A program made the translations under genes and the position numbers. The notes under the pieces were generated by a model. It was not told the DNA's origin. It saw nothing but the letters and a program-made list of their open reading frames with translations, and did not search any database. From NCBI GenBank assembly GCA_016871675.1, contig VHCN01000012.1, forward strand, positions 1-64,000: a stretch of 64,000 nt of DNA. The letters are read 5' to 3'. The stretch comes from Verrucomicrobiota bacterium. GTDB taxonomy: Bacteria; Verrucomicrobiota; Verrucomicrobiia; Limisphaerales; VHCN01. Of this stretch, positions 8,636-16,591 are shown piece after piece; the first letter of the stretch is position 1, and each line of letters begins with the position of its first letter.

Positions 8636-10057
8636 TCAGTAATCGCGGAATGGCCCGCGTGGTTCGGCGGCTTCCATCTCGCGCCGCCACGCGGACCAGC
8701 GGGCCGAGATCATTTCGAGTGTTGCGGCTTGCGAGGCGGAGAGGTCGTTCTTCTCGGAGATGTCCGCCGTGAGATCGAACAGGCCCTTTCCTTTCGCTGA
8801 ATCCACCCACTTGAGATTGCCGATGCGCGCGGCTTTCTCGCCGCGGAATTCCCAGAACATCTCGGTGCGCTGTGACTTCGCCCTGCCTGCGAGCACGGGC
8901 AGCATGTCGAAGCCGTCGAGCACGACACCGGCCGTCGGTTTGGCGCCGGTCGCAGCGAGCAGCGTGGGAAACAGTTCGAGCGTGGTCAGGAATTCGTCGG
9001 TGACCGCGCCCGCCGGGATGCGCGCGGGCCAGCGGGCGATGAACGGCACACGCAGTCCGCCTTCCCACAACGAGCTCTTCGCACCCCGAAGCGGCGCGTT
9101 GCCGCCGTTGCCGCTGCCGCCGTTGTCGGACAGGAACAGCACGATCGTGTCGCGCTCGGCGCCGAGTTCGCGGATGGCCGAGAGCACTTCGCCGATCGCG
9201 GCGTCCATGCACGTGACGGCGGCGAAGTATCTGGTGAGCTTGTCGGCGGGGTCTCGCGCGGGATAGAGACGGACGAATTCTTGGGGGACCTGCACGCCTT
9301 CCTTCTCAAAGGTCGATGCGGAATGCGGCGCGTTGAAGCAGAGGTGGAGATACCACGGCCGGCCGGCGCTCTCGCGGATGAACCGCAGTGCCTCGCGCTG
9401 GAAGAGGGTCGTCGCGTAAATGCCCTTGTCGGCCTCGGTGCGGTCGTTGCCGCGGAAAAGCGAGGGCACGCCGTAGCGCTCGTGCGTGTAGTAGTCGATG
9501 CCGTTGTTCCCGTGGCCGTAGAAGAAATCGTAGCCGCGCTGGAGCGGCAGGAAGCGCTTCGCCTGCCCCATGTCCCACTTGCCGACGAGGCCGGTGCGGT
9601 AGCCCGCGCGCTTGAGGGCGTCGCCGAGCGTGACTTCGCGCGTGTCGAGGCCGAGCGTCATCTCGGGGGAGACGGCGTATTGTTGCGGCGTGAAGCGATG
9701 GCCGAAGTTGACCATGTCGTTTCGAATCATGTCGTAAAGGCCGTTGCGAAGCGGGTGACGCCCGGTGAGCACGCTCCCGCGTGACGGCGTGCAAGCGGGC
9801 CACGTGACGTAAAAGCTGGTGGCGCGGACGCCGTCGCGCGCGAGGCGGTCGAGATTGGGCGTCTGGATTTCCGCGCGCCCGAGACAGGCCGCATCGCGCC
9901 AGCCCTGGTCGTCGCTGACGATGAGGAGCACATTGGGGCGCGCGGACTCCGGCGCGGCTTGCAGAAAGTGAGCGACGCCGGCCAACGCCACGAGCAACGC
10001 GACCCGAAGCACCGGGATTCGGGAACGCGGCTTTGCCGGGCAGAGCGTGGTAATCAC
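8636..10057 (-). CDS. secreted sulfatase
   Basis: This 473-residue alkaline-phosphatase-fold sulfatase has a signal peptide (about residues 1-34). The metal site starts with D49/D50 in IVSDDQGW. The formylglycine motif is C89-T-P-S-R93-G-S, so C89 should be oxidised to formylglycine by a maturase (Cys-type). LVGKWDMG and FLSDNGGSGNGG are further conserved sulfatase blocks. It removes sulfate esters, probably from a glycan, outside the cytoplasm. Sulfatase-rich genomes are typical of Planctomycetes and Verrucomicrobia. Its substrate cannot be predicted from the motifs. Confidence 0.92.
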   Translation of the reverse strand: MITTLCPAKPRSRIPVLRVALLVALAGVAHFLQAAPESARPNVLLIVSDDQGWRDAACLGRAEIQTPNLDRLARDGVRATSFYVTWPACTPSRGSVLTGRHPLRNGLYDMIRNDMVNFGHRFTPQQYAVSPEMTLGLDTREVTLGDALKRAGYRTGLVGKWDMGQAKRFLPLQRGYDFFYGHGNNGIDYYTHERYGVPSLFRGNDRTEADKGIYATTLFQREALRFIRESAGRPWYLHLCFNAPHSASTFEKEGVQVPQEFVRLYPARDPADKLTRYFAAVTCMDAAIGEVLSAIRELGAERDTIVLFLSDNGGSGNGGNAPLRGAKSSLWEGGLRVPFIARWPARIPAGAVTDEFLTTLELFPTLLAATGAKPTAGVVLDGFDMLPVLAGRAKSQRTEMFWEFRGEKAARIGNLKWVDSAKGKGLFDLTADISEKNDLSASQAATLEMISARWSAWRREMEAAEPRGPFRDY

Positions 10058-10215
10058 AAATCAGGTCACCCGGGAATCGCGCGGGCCAAGTCCAGCCGGT
10101 TCCGAGGGTGCGGCAATTGAATCCGGATTTCTCCCGCGGTCAAGCCCCGCCCCGCGCGAATCCGGCGCGCCAATGACTTTGCATTTTCCAGTCGGCTGTC
10201 CCACTCTCACGCCCC

Positions 10216-10590
10216 GTGAGTGCGCCGCTGGCCATCGTCGTGTATGAGCACCTCGTGCTGGGCAACCAGCTCGGGAACAAACTGCGCGACATGGGCTATC
10301 GCGTCACGATGCTCAAGGAACCCGGCAAGGTGATCGAGGTCGCCGGGAAGGAGAAGCCGCTCATCGTGCTGGTAGACCTCGATTGCACGGTCACGGATGC
10401 CGTGGCGCTCATCGGTCAGTTGAAGCATACCGACGGCACAAGGCACCTGCCCGTGCTGTGTTTCACCAGTCACGACGACAAGAAGCGGCAGGAAGCCGCT
10501 GTGGCCGCGGGCGCATCGCTCGTCGTGGGCGACCAGGCGATTCTCCACCAGTTTCCGCACCTGCTCGACCAGGTGCTGCAAGTCGAATGA
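10216..10590 (+). CDS. degenerate response-regulator receiver domain protein
   Basis: This 124-residue stand-alone protein has the CheY-like alternation: AIVVYEH, VLVDLDC with the presumed phospho-acceptor Asp, VLCFTSHDD and AAVAAGASLVV. The N-terminal acidic pair of active receivers is reduced to a single Glu (YEH), and the conserved Lys after strand five is not evident, so phosphorylation may be lost. It starts at GTG 10216 and ends 28 bases before hemQ, with which it may form an operon. A role as a pseudo-receiver is inference. Confidence 0.7.
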   Translation: MSAPLAIVVYEHLVLGNQLGNKLRDMGYRVTMLKEPGKVIEVAGKEKPLIVLVDLDCTVTDAVALIGQLKHTDGTRHLPVLCFTSHDDKKRQEAAVAAGASLVVGDQAILHQFPHLLDQVLQVE

Positions 10591-10618
10591 CCGAGGTTCC
10601 GCAGATTCCCCACAGCGC

Positions 10619-11431
10619 ATGGCCATCCCGAACGTAACCCTCTCGCAAGGCATCCATGTGATGCACGTGTTCCACCGCGTCAACCGCGTGCGCTGGGCGG
10701 CGCTCGGCTCCGGCGAGTCAGCAGCTGCGAAGGCAAATCTCGGCCGACTGTGCGCCGCGAACCCGGGACCGGGGCATCCGCGCCTCTGCACCTACGCCAA
10801 CGTCGGGGGCAAGGCGGATTTGGCATTCATGCTGTATCACGCCGACCTCGCCGGGCTTGGCGCGATGCACCGCGCGCTCGAGGCGTGTTTTCCGCCGGGC
10901 ACGCTTGAGCCGGTGTATTCCTACCTGAGCGTGACGGAGCTCACGGAATACATGAGCACCGAGGAGGACGTGATTGCGCGGCTGAAGGGCGAGGGCTTGC
11001 AACCGGGGAGCGAGCCATTCGAGAAGCGGCTGGGCGAGGAGAAGCGCCGGCTCGACGACTACAAACAGTTCCGCCTCTATCCCGAACTGGAGGATTGGGA
11101 GGCGATGGGCTTCTACCCGATGAACAAAAGGCGTGACCTGTCCGACAACTGGTATATGCTCGACGCCGTCACCCGGAAGAAGCTCATGGCGGGGCACGCC
11201 CGGGTCGGGCGCAAGTATCATGGGCGGGTTTCGCAGCTCATCACGGGCTCGGTCGGTCTGGATGACTGGGAATGGGGCGTGACGCTCATCGCGCACCAGG
11301 TGGATGCCTTGAAGGAAATCGTATACGAGATGCGCTTCGACGAAGTGAGCGCCCGATACGGCGAGTTCGGACCCTTTTATGTGAACCTCCGGCTTGATCC
11401 CGCCGACTTGTGGGATCATCTCCGGCTCTGA
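10619..11431 (+). CDS. hemQ: coproheme decarboxylase HemQ (chlorite dismutase family)
   Basis: This 270-residue protein carries out the last step of the coproporphyrin-dependent haem pathway: oxidative decarboxylation of coproheme III to haem b with peroxide. The C-terminal core is diagnostic. FYPMNKRRD contains the catalytic Tyr (Y166), GHARVGRKY the proximal haem-ligand His (H193), and [16 protein letters not shown] and [18 protein letters not shown] are invariant HemQ blocks. Chlorite-degrading relatives have an Arg in place of the HemQ Tyr pattern. Presence implies a monoderm-type haem route in this organism; no other haem gene is in the window. Confidence 0.93.
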   Translation: MAIPNVTLSQGIHVMHVFHRVNRVRWAALGSGESAAAKANLGRLCAANPGPGHPRLCTYANVGGKADLAFMLYHADLAGLGAMHRALEACFPPGTLEPVYSYLSVTELTEYMSTEEDVIARLKGEGLQPGSEPFEKRLGEEKRRLDDYKQFRLYPELEDWEAMGFYPMNKRRDLSDNWYMLDAVTRKKLMAGHARVGRKYHGRVSQLITGSVGLDDWEWGVTLIAHQVDALKEIVYEMRFDEVSARYGEFGPFYVNLRLDPADLWDHLRL

Positions 11432-11478
11432 TCCGCGTCGACCCCGGTTTTGTTCGCGCACTCAACCAATTCTCGAGT

Positions 11479-11691
11479 ATGGCAAGCGGCAAAGTGAAGT
11501 GGTTCGACAACAAGAAGGGCTTCGGCTTCATCCAGCAGGAGTCGGGGCAGGACATTTTCGTCCACCACACCTCGATCCAAGGCGAAGGCTACAAGACCCT
11601 CAACGAGGGAGAGATCGTGGACTTCGAAGTCATCCAGGGCGGCAAGGGACTCAAGGCTCAGAACGTCCACCGCTCCGGGCAATCGAGCTAG
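11479..11691 (+). CDS. cold-shock-domain protein
   Basis: This 70-residue CspA-family protein has RNP1 KGFGFIQ and RNP2 DIFVHHTSI. It binds single-stranded RNA/DNA and acts as an RNA chaperone. The frame extends upstream into the hemQ end, but [16 protein letters not shown] is the standard Csp N-terminus, so ATG 11479 is chosen. It lies 47 bases after hemQ. Confidence 0.93.
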   Translation: MASGKVKWFDNKKGFGFIQQESGQDIFVHHTSIQGEGYKTLNEGEIVDFEVIQGGKGLKAQNVHRSGQSS

Positions 11692-12062
11692 TCCGCGGAG
11701 CGTCTCGCGGGACGATTCATCGAGCCGCCCTGCGCATGGACCAGGACATGGCGTCGCGACCCCTTGTGGTCGTCGAGCACGGGCGAGATGTGCGGCGACC
11801 GCCCGATCATGCAGGTGCCGATCCGCGGGAGGCGGTCGCCGCGCACCATCTCCAGCCACGCCTTGATGGTGCGAGCCTAGCGGGGCCGGTGTGCCGCTGC
11901 CCTGTCGAATTCACGCGAGCGAACGCGCCGCTTGCATTGTATTCCACACGCCACTTAGGATGAACACGGGTCGCGTGACCCGTGCATTGTGAAGATGCCC
12001 GCGACTGGCGGCGTCAGAGTCGCGGCCGCCGAAGTCAAACCAACCCCCCACGAACCCCGCGC
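11692..12062. other. gene-free stretch between csp and the HlyD-like gene
   Basis: No convincing gene is visible. The minus strand is open for 53 codons from an ATG at 11849 to a stop at 11688 with coding-like composition (MVRGDRLPRIGTCMIG...). It resembles no family I know, lies antisense, and touches the csp stop. It may be a leftover of a lost gene. The right part (about 11880-12060) is likely the promoter and leader of the HlyD-like gene. Confidence 0.4.
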
Positions 12063-12743
12063 ATGGAAACCGAGCCTACGATCCCGACACCCGCTTCCGT
12101 CAAGTTGCGCGAGTTCAATTACGCGTGGACACCGGTCATCGTCTTCGTGCTGGTGCTGATCATCGCCGCCGTTCTCTTCCAGCGCCGCCTCGGTCCGTAT
12201 TATCTGCAGGGCGAAGTCGAAACCGTGGAGTCGTCGGTCTCAAGCACCCAACCCGGCACGCTGGCTGAGGCTCCAAAGCCGATCCGCACGCTGCAAAAAG
12301 TCTCTTCCGGCGAGATCATCTCCCGTGTCGTCGGTCCCGACCCAAAGAACCCCATCCCGATCACCTCGCCGATCGAGGGCGTGGTCACGAGCATCCGCAA
12401 GATTCCCGGCGACATCGTTGCCGCCGGCGAGCCGATCATGACCGTGAGTTCGGACAAGCCCGACCGCATCATTGCGTTTCTCCGGCAGCCCATGGTCTTC
12501 ACGCCGGAGCCCGGAATGGTCGTCGAGTTGCGGCCGCGCGGGCGGTCCAAGAAGATGATCGAGTCCAAGATCGCGAAAGTCGGCTCTCAACTCGCGCCCA
12601 TCCGCGGCTCGCTTCTCCAACCTGGTCAGACCCGCACCGAGCTCGGCTTGCCGATCATCATCGACGCGCCGCAGGGCGTTGCCCTGTTTCCCGGCGAAAC
12701 CATCGACATCAACATCCGCCCGGAAAAGGTCCGCGGGAAATAG
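12063..12743 (+). CDS. HlyD-like single-pass membrane protein (biotinyl-lipoyl-like fold)
   Basis: This 226-residue protein has one membrane helix (about residues 20-40, VIVFVLVLIIAAVLF) and then a periplasmic part. The section ITSPIEGVVTSIRKIPGDIVAAGEPIMTVSS is a biotinyl/lipoyl-like barrel as found in membrane-fusion adaptors. The long helical hairpin of full HlyD proteins is missing, and no transporter lies next to it. ATG 12063 directly precedes METEPTIPTP; an upstream in-frame start at 11982 would add a low-complexity leader. It is followed at once by a broken histidine kinase. Confidence 0.65.
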   Translation: METEPTIPTPASVKLREFNYAWTPVIVFVLVLIIAAVLFQRRLGPYYLQGEVETVESSVSSTQPGTLAEAPKPIRTLQKVSSGEIISRVVGPDPKNPIPITSPIEGVVTSIRKIPGDIVAAGEPIMTVSSDKPDRIIAFLRQPMVFTPEPGMVVELRPRGRSKKMIESKIAKVGSQLAPIRGSLLQPGQTRTELGLPIIIDAPQGVALFPGETIDINIRPEKVRGK

Positions 12744-12745
12744 CC

Positions 12746-13013
12746 CGACCCGGCGGCGGCGCCGAGCGGCTCATCGAGAACATCTTCGACCCCTGCTTCA
12801 CCACCAAGGAAGTCGGCAAGGACGGCGTCGCCATGACACGCGTGCTGCGAAAAATGGACACGGAAATCCCCGTCCATCCTCGCGTCCACCGGCCTCGACG
12901 ACGATGAAAGGATCCAGGAATTGAAGGGCCCCGGCGTCCGGACATTCCTCGTAAAACCCTACACCGTGGGAAAACTCCTCTTCGCCCTCCGCGACGAACT
13001 CGCGCCCCAATAG
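12746..13013 (+). pseudogene. remnant of a hybrid histidine kinase (HATPase fused to receiver end)
   Basis: The frame right after the previous stop reads ENIFDPCFTTKEVGKDG, the F-box/G2 edge of a histidine-kinase ATPase (family form FEPFFTTKEVGKGTG). It jumps directly to the second half of a receiver domain. A one-base insertion near 12873-12875 shifts the frame. Past it the other frame continues ILASTGLDDDERIQELKG and VRTFLVKPYTVGKLLFAL, with the invariant Lys of a receiver, to a TAG at 13011. No start, no H-box, and most of both domains are deleted. This is a decayed gene, not a small protein. Confidence 0.8.
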
Positions 13014-13025
13014 GCGTCGGGACGC

Positions 13026-13250
13026 TCACCCGCCCGCCACAATCCGCACGATCTCCAGCCGGTCCCCCGCGTGGACGGTCCGCCGGGAGAACTCCGACGG
13101 CGCGACGGCCTCGCCGTTGTGCTCCACGACGACGCTTCGCGGGGGAAGTCCCTGCGCAGTCAGCAACGCCTCGATCGTGCAGGGGACCGCGGCGGCGAGC
13201 GGGCGCCCGTTCGCGACGATGCTCCCGGCGGCATGCGCGGCATCGCTCAT
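13026..13250 (-). CDS. thiS: sulfur carrier protein ThiS
   Basis: This 74-residue ubiquitin-fold protein ends in the obligatory Gly-Gly (IVRIVAGG). Its C-terminus is adenylated and thiocarboxylated to deliver sulfur for the thiazole of thiamin. The core VEHNGEAV..SEFSRRTVHAGDRLEIV matches ThiS. The start ATG overlaps the stop of the DA1-like gene (ATGA), so translation is probably coupled. thiH lies two genes upstream; thiG and thiF are not in the window. Confidence 0.88.
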   Translation of the reverse strand: MSDAAHAAGSIVANGRPLAAAVPCTIEALLTAQGLPPRSVVVEHNGEAVAPSEFSRRTVHAGDRLEIVRIVAGG

Positions 13251-14428
13251 CGGCCGACGTGCCAGAGCGTCACGTGGTTCGTCGAGCCGTCCACCGAGAG
13301 CACGACAGCGTTGGTGCGAATCTCGATGCACTTCACCATGGCAATTTTCTCGCCCAACTGGATCCGCCGCACGTCACCCGGCTCGAAGAGCTGGTCGTTG
13401 ACCTGCGCCGCGCGCTTCTTCGGGGTGAGAAACAATCCGATGAGTCGCAGTGAAGCCACGGGCGGCGGCTTCGCGGCCGGGTTGAGCACGGGGGGCGCCT
13501 TGGCGGGGACGGGTGACACGAGCGACGGCGCCGGGCGCGGGGGATTTTTCGCGCTGAACGCGGCCAGCGAGGCATCGTCCGCGATGGCGTTCGTGCCGCG
13601 GCGCGCCCACTCGAGCAGCGCGAACATGCCGTGCCGCTGTTCGGCGGCGATGAGCGTCTCGATGCGGCCGGCGGTGTAGGTGTTGCGGCGGATGCGCGTC
13701 TGCTGCGTCTCAAGCTGGCGGGCCGCGGCGAGCTTGAAGGCGACCAGTTCGCACAAGCCCTCGATGGTGTTCTGCTCCATCGCCCGCAACTCGGGCATGT
13801 TCTCGTTGAGCCACAGGTGCGTGTGCTCGTGCGCGCAGACGGACGCAAGGTCATCCCGCGGCACGCCGCTGAGCAGCAGGATGGTGTGCTTCATCTCGCG
13901 GCCGGCCGTGATCGTCTGCGCGAAGCCGGGCCGCCTCATCGTCTCTGCGACCGGTCTGCCCGAGCGATGGTTCCAGTAGTCCACGTCAAAAACCTGCACG
14001 TTCAGGTTCGTGAACTTCAGGTCCAGCACGCCGCCGAGCAGGCGGCGGAGGTCCAGCACGGTCTCGTCATAAACTTTCCGCGCCTCCTCCTGCTTGAAAA
14101 CCAGCGTCGCAAACTCGAACTTGCAGAACGCGCGGCCGTCGGCGGACTTTCCGCCCGGCTCGCGCATCGGGATGCCGCAGTTGGCGCAGGTGCGTTCGAG
14201 CGGACGGCACTGGTCGCACACGAGCCCGAACTTGTGCCTGTAAATCGTGCCGGTGAGTCCGGTTTTCTCGCACACCACGCACTTGAGCGGGCCGGGCGGG
14301 ACTTCCGCCGCATCGGGCGGCGGCGGGGCCGGGGCTTTCGCTTGCCCCGCGGACGGGGCGGCCGCCGCGAGGAACAGCGCCGCCGTGACAAGCAGCGCGC
14401 CGTTTCGGATCAGGTTCTTCGCTTCCAC
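13247..14428 (-). CDS. exported DA1-type zinc metallopeptidase
   Basis: This 393-residue protein has a signal peptide (about 1-30). Next is a LIM-like zinc section with paired cysteines (C50/C53, C71/C74, C81/C84, C102), and then a peptidase domain with H200-E-H-T-H204 in CAHEHTHLWLN and a downstream EGLCELVAF (residues 223-231). LIM plus HExxH plus EG(I/L)C is the layout of the DA1 family, known in plants as ubiquitin-activated peptidases that limit growth. The bacterial role is unknown. A C-terminal basic tail (about 320-393) may be a separate SH3-like piece. It sits between thiH (10 bases away) and thiS (4-base overlap) although nothing links it to thiamin chemistry. Confidence 0.75.
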   Translation of the reverse strand: MEAKNLIRNGALLVTAALFLAAAAPSAGQAKAPAPPPPDAAEVPPGPLKCVVCEKTGLTGTIYRHKFGLVCDQCRPLERTCANCGIPMREPGGKSADGRAFCKFEFATLVFKQEEARKVYDETVLDLRRLLGGVLDLKFTNLNVQVFDVDYWNHRSGRPVAETMRRPGFAQTITAGREMKHTILLLSGVPRDDLASVCAHEHTHLWLNENMPELRAMEQNTIEGLCELVAFKLAAARQLETQQTRIRRNTYTAGRIETLIAAEQRHGMFALLEWARRGTNAIADDASLAAFSAKNPPRPAPSLVSPVPAKAPPVLNPAAKPPPVASLRLIGLFLTPKKRAAQVNDQLFEPGDVRRIQLGEKIAMVKCIEIRTNAVVLSVDGSTNHVTLWHVGR

Positions 14429-14438
14429 GATGTCCGCA

Positions 14439-15635
14439 TCAGGCGCTCAAGGCCGCGTCCCAGTCCTTCCACACCGGCTCGTATCCGAGCCGGCCCAACC
14501 GCGCGGCAACTTCCGCGGGCGAACGTCCGTCCGCAATTTCGAATTGTCCAGTCGCATTCGTTTCGCCCGGCGCGGCCCGCGCGCTGGAATTCGCGGCCCG
14601 CGCGATGATCCGTCCGCGCCCGGTTCGATGCGTCTTCTCGCGGCCCGCGCCCGTGTAGCCGCCGGGCTCGGTGTGGCTGCCCGCGCTCATCAACGTGATG
14701 CCCATCGGGATCAGCCCGTCGCGCAGCCGCGCCGGCTCGCGGGTCGAGAGCACGAGGCCCGCATCCGGCAGGAACAGCCGGAACGCGCAAACCAGTTGCG
14801 CCAGCTCGCGGTCGGCGAGGGTCGTCAGCGGTTCAAAATCCCCGGCGCACGGGCGCAACCGCGGCATCGAAACCGTGAGTTGCGCCTTCCAGCAATGTTT
14901 CAGCAGGTGCCCGGCGTGAGCCGCGACGCACAAGGCTTCGCGCCGCCAGTCCGCGAGCCCGAACAGCGCGCCGATGCCGAGCCGCCGGAATCCCGCGGCG
15001 TAGCCGCGCTCGGCCGTCGCGAGCCGCCAGTCGAAATCGCGCTTCGGCCCGGCCGTGTGCATCGCCGCATAGACTTCGCGATCATACGTCTCCTGATACA
15101 CCACGAGCCCCTCCGCGCCCGCCTGCACGATCGGCGCGTAGTCCGCCGTTTCCATCGGCCCGACTTCGAGCGAAATGCCGGGCACCTCGTCGCGCAATGC
15201 GCGGACGCACTCCGCGAGGTAGCCGCCGGAGACGAACTTCGGATGCTCGCCCGCCACGAGCAGCAGGTTGCGAAACCCCTGCGCCTTGAGCGCGCGCGCC
15301 TCGCGCAACACCTCCTCCACCGAGAGCGTCACGCGCAGGATCGGATTGTCGCGCGAAAATCCGCAGTAACGGCAGTTGTTGATGCACTCGTTGGAAAGGT
15401 AGAGCGGCGCAAACAGCCGGATGACTTTCCCGAACCGCTGCCGGGTGACGGCCTGCGAGCGGCGGCACAAGTCCTCGAGCACCTCGCCCGCGCCCGGCGA
15501 GACCAGCCGCGCGAAGTCTGCAAGCGTGAGCCGCTCGCGCTCGAGGCACTCGCGCGCGGCGGCAGCGCCCGTGCGCGACGCGATGCGGAGCAAATCCTCC
15601 AACGGCAGAGCGTTGAACTCGCTAACGAAGCTCAC
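14439..15635 (-). CDS. thiH: 2-iminoacetate synthase ThiH (radical SAM)
   Basis: This 398-residue radical SAM enzyme cleaves tyrosine to dehydroglycine (2-iminoacetate) plus p-cresol for thiazole synthesis. The cluster motif is C84-x3-C88-x2-C91 in SNECINNCRYCGFSRDN. Further ThiH blocks are LLVAGEHPKFVSGGYL, VYQETYDREVY and, near the end, GSHTEPGGYTG and GYEPVWKDWD. The GTG at 15635 fits the family N-terminus; upstream sequence in frame does not. About 30 residues (GAGREKTHRTGRGR... to ...GETNA) are inserted between GGYT and TGQFEIAD relative to typical ThiH. The gene heads a thiH / DA1-like / thiS operon. No TPP riboswitch is visible upstream. Confidence 0.9.
   Translation of the reverse strand: MSFVSEFNALPLEDLLRIASRTGAAAARECLERERLTLADFARLVSPGAGEVLEDLCRRSQAVTRQRFGKVIRLFAPLYLSNECINNCRYCGFSRDNPILRVTLSVEEVLREARALKAQGFRNLLLVAGEHPKFVSGGYLAECVRALRDEVPGISLEVGPMETADYAPIVQAGAEGLVVYQETYDREVYAAMHTAGPKRDFDWRLATAERGYAAGFRRLGIGALFGLADWRREALCVAAHAGHLLKHCWKAQLTVSMPRLRPCAGDFEPLTTLADRELAQLVCAFRLFLPDAGLVLSTREPARLRDGLIPMGITLMSAGSHTEPGGYTGAGREKTHRTGRGRIIARAANSSARAAPGETNATGQFEIADGRSPAEVAARLGRLGYEPVWKDWDAALSA
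14571..14650. repeat. three copies of CGCGGCCCGCGC within thiH
   Basis: The 12-mer CGCGGCCCGCGC occurs exactly at 14571-14582, 14592-14603 and 14639-14650. The three copies lie in and around the part of thiH that encodes the extra residues near the C-terminus, so the in-frame insert may have grown by repeat expansion. Confidence 0.7.
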
Positions 15636-15733
15636 GCGGCGAGTGTAGCGCGCGGGATGGCGACGGCAAGGTTGGGAAGTTTCGAGCCGCGGACAGCCGG
15701 AGCGGACGGCGGAGCGACTGATTGATCCCCGGC

Positions 15734-15955
15734 TCACGCGGCGGCAGCGCTGCCATCCCCGAGTTCGCCAAGGTTCGGAGGCGGGGCCGCGGGATTGAAC
15801 AGCGTGTTCACCGATGGCCGCGGCACCACAGTCATGTTCGAGCCGTGGTGATAGCGGTCGTCGTAGTCGTCCTTGTAAAGCATCGCGGCGAGGCCGAGCT
15901 GCCGGTTGTTGTCCAGGCAATGGGCAGGCCGCGCGCGCTGCTTGGCCTTGGAGAG
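15734..15955 (-). pseudogene. 5'-truncated prepilin-like gene fragment
   Basis: The minus strand encodes SKAKQRARPAHCLDNN RQLGLAAMLYKDDYDDRYHH..., which matches the part just after the prepilin helix in the intact prepilins of this window (e.g. [19 protein letters not shown] at 23614-24318). The [16 protein letters not shown] segment, any start codon and the C-terminal two thirds are missing. It ends at a stop at 15734. This is a dead fragment between thiH and the MogA/MoaB gene. Confidence 0.75.
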
Positions 15956-16021
15956 CGGCCGGAGGGGCGATCCGCCGGATTGCGGCTTTCCCACCCGGCG
16001 CGGTTGCGGTAAGACGCTCCC

Positions 16022-16504
16022 ATGCAAATCGAGACGGGCATCATCACCATCAGCGACCGTGCGTCGAAGGGGCTTTACGACGACCTCGGCGGCCCCGCGC
16101 TCAAGAAGGCCGCGCTGGGTTACGGTTGGAAGGTCTCCGCTGAATCCCTCGTGCCGGATGAGAAGTCCGACATCCAGCGCGCCGTGCGCGAGCACATCGC
16201 CCGCGGCTGCCATCTCGTGCTCACAACGGGCGGCACGGGCGTGGCGTTGCGCGACGTGACGCCCGAGGCGGTGCGTGACATCGCGGTTCGCGAGCTGCCG
16301 GGCTTTGGCGAGGTGATGCGCGCCGAGTCCATGAAGATCACGCGCAACGCCATCCTCTCCCGCAACCTCGCGGCTGTCGTGGACCGCGCGCTGGTGCTCT
16401 GCCTGCCGGGCAAGCCGGGCGGGGCGGTGGAATGCCTCGGGTTCGTCGTCGGCGCGATCCCGCACTGCGTCGAAGTGCTGCAAGAAGTGCCGACGAGTTG
16501 CTGA
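16022..16504 (+). CDS. molybdopterin adenylyltransferase-type protein (MogA/MoaB family)
   Basis: This 160-residue protein belongs to the MoCF_biosynth family. The markers are GIITISDRASKGLYDDLGGP, LVLTTGGTGVALRDVTPEAV and LPGKPGGAVECL. MogA/MoaB-type enzymes adenylylate molybdopterin before metal insertion. Size and motif set fit MoaB/MogA; the two cannot be separated safely here. No other molybdenum cofactor genes are in the window. The gene is followed by an inverted heptad repeat at 16506-16591. Confidence 0.88.
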   Translation: MQIETGIITISDRASKGLYDDLGGPALKKAALGYGWKVSAESLVPDEKSDIQRAVREHIARGCHLVLTTGGTGVALRDVTPEAVRDIAVRELPGFGEVMRAESMKITRNAILSRNLAAVVDRALVLCLPGKPGGAVECLGFVVGAIPHCVEVLQEVPTSC

Positions 16505-16505
16505 C

Positions 16506-16591
16506 CATTGCCCATGTCCAATCTCCGGTTGCCGGAAGTGCTGACTTCGACGGATCCCCGCCCGGACATTGGCGGTTGGAAATCGGCAATG
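16506..16591. repeat. inverted pair of 7-bp-period repeats
   Basis: The left arm is 16506-16535 and the right arm 16563-16591. The reverse complement of the right arm matches the left arm at 21 of 29 positions. Each arm is a run of heptads of the form NNTNNCC (for example CATTGCC, GATTTCC, AATGTCC). The pair can form a long imperfect hairpin between the MogA/MoaB gene and the next lipoprotein, whose ATG is the last three bases of the right arm. Confidence 0.7.

Noticed and set aside
11691-11715. hairpin after the cold-shock gene as terminator
   Set aside because: The stem is bulged and no T-run follows.
11688-11849. 53-codon minus-strand ORF after the cold-shock gene
   Set aside because: Coding-like composition but no family match, antisense, and overlapping the csp stop; kept only as a note in the gene-free stretch.
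15636-15733. possible TPP riboswitch ahead of thiH
   Set aside because: I looked for the conserved thi-box segments (CTGAGA and the ACCTGAT-like arm) on the minus strand and found neither.
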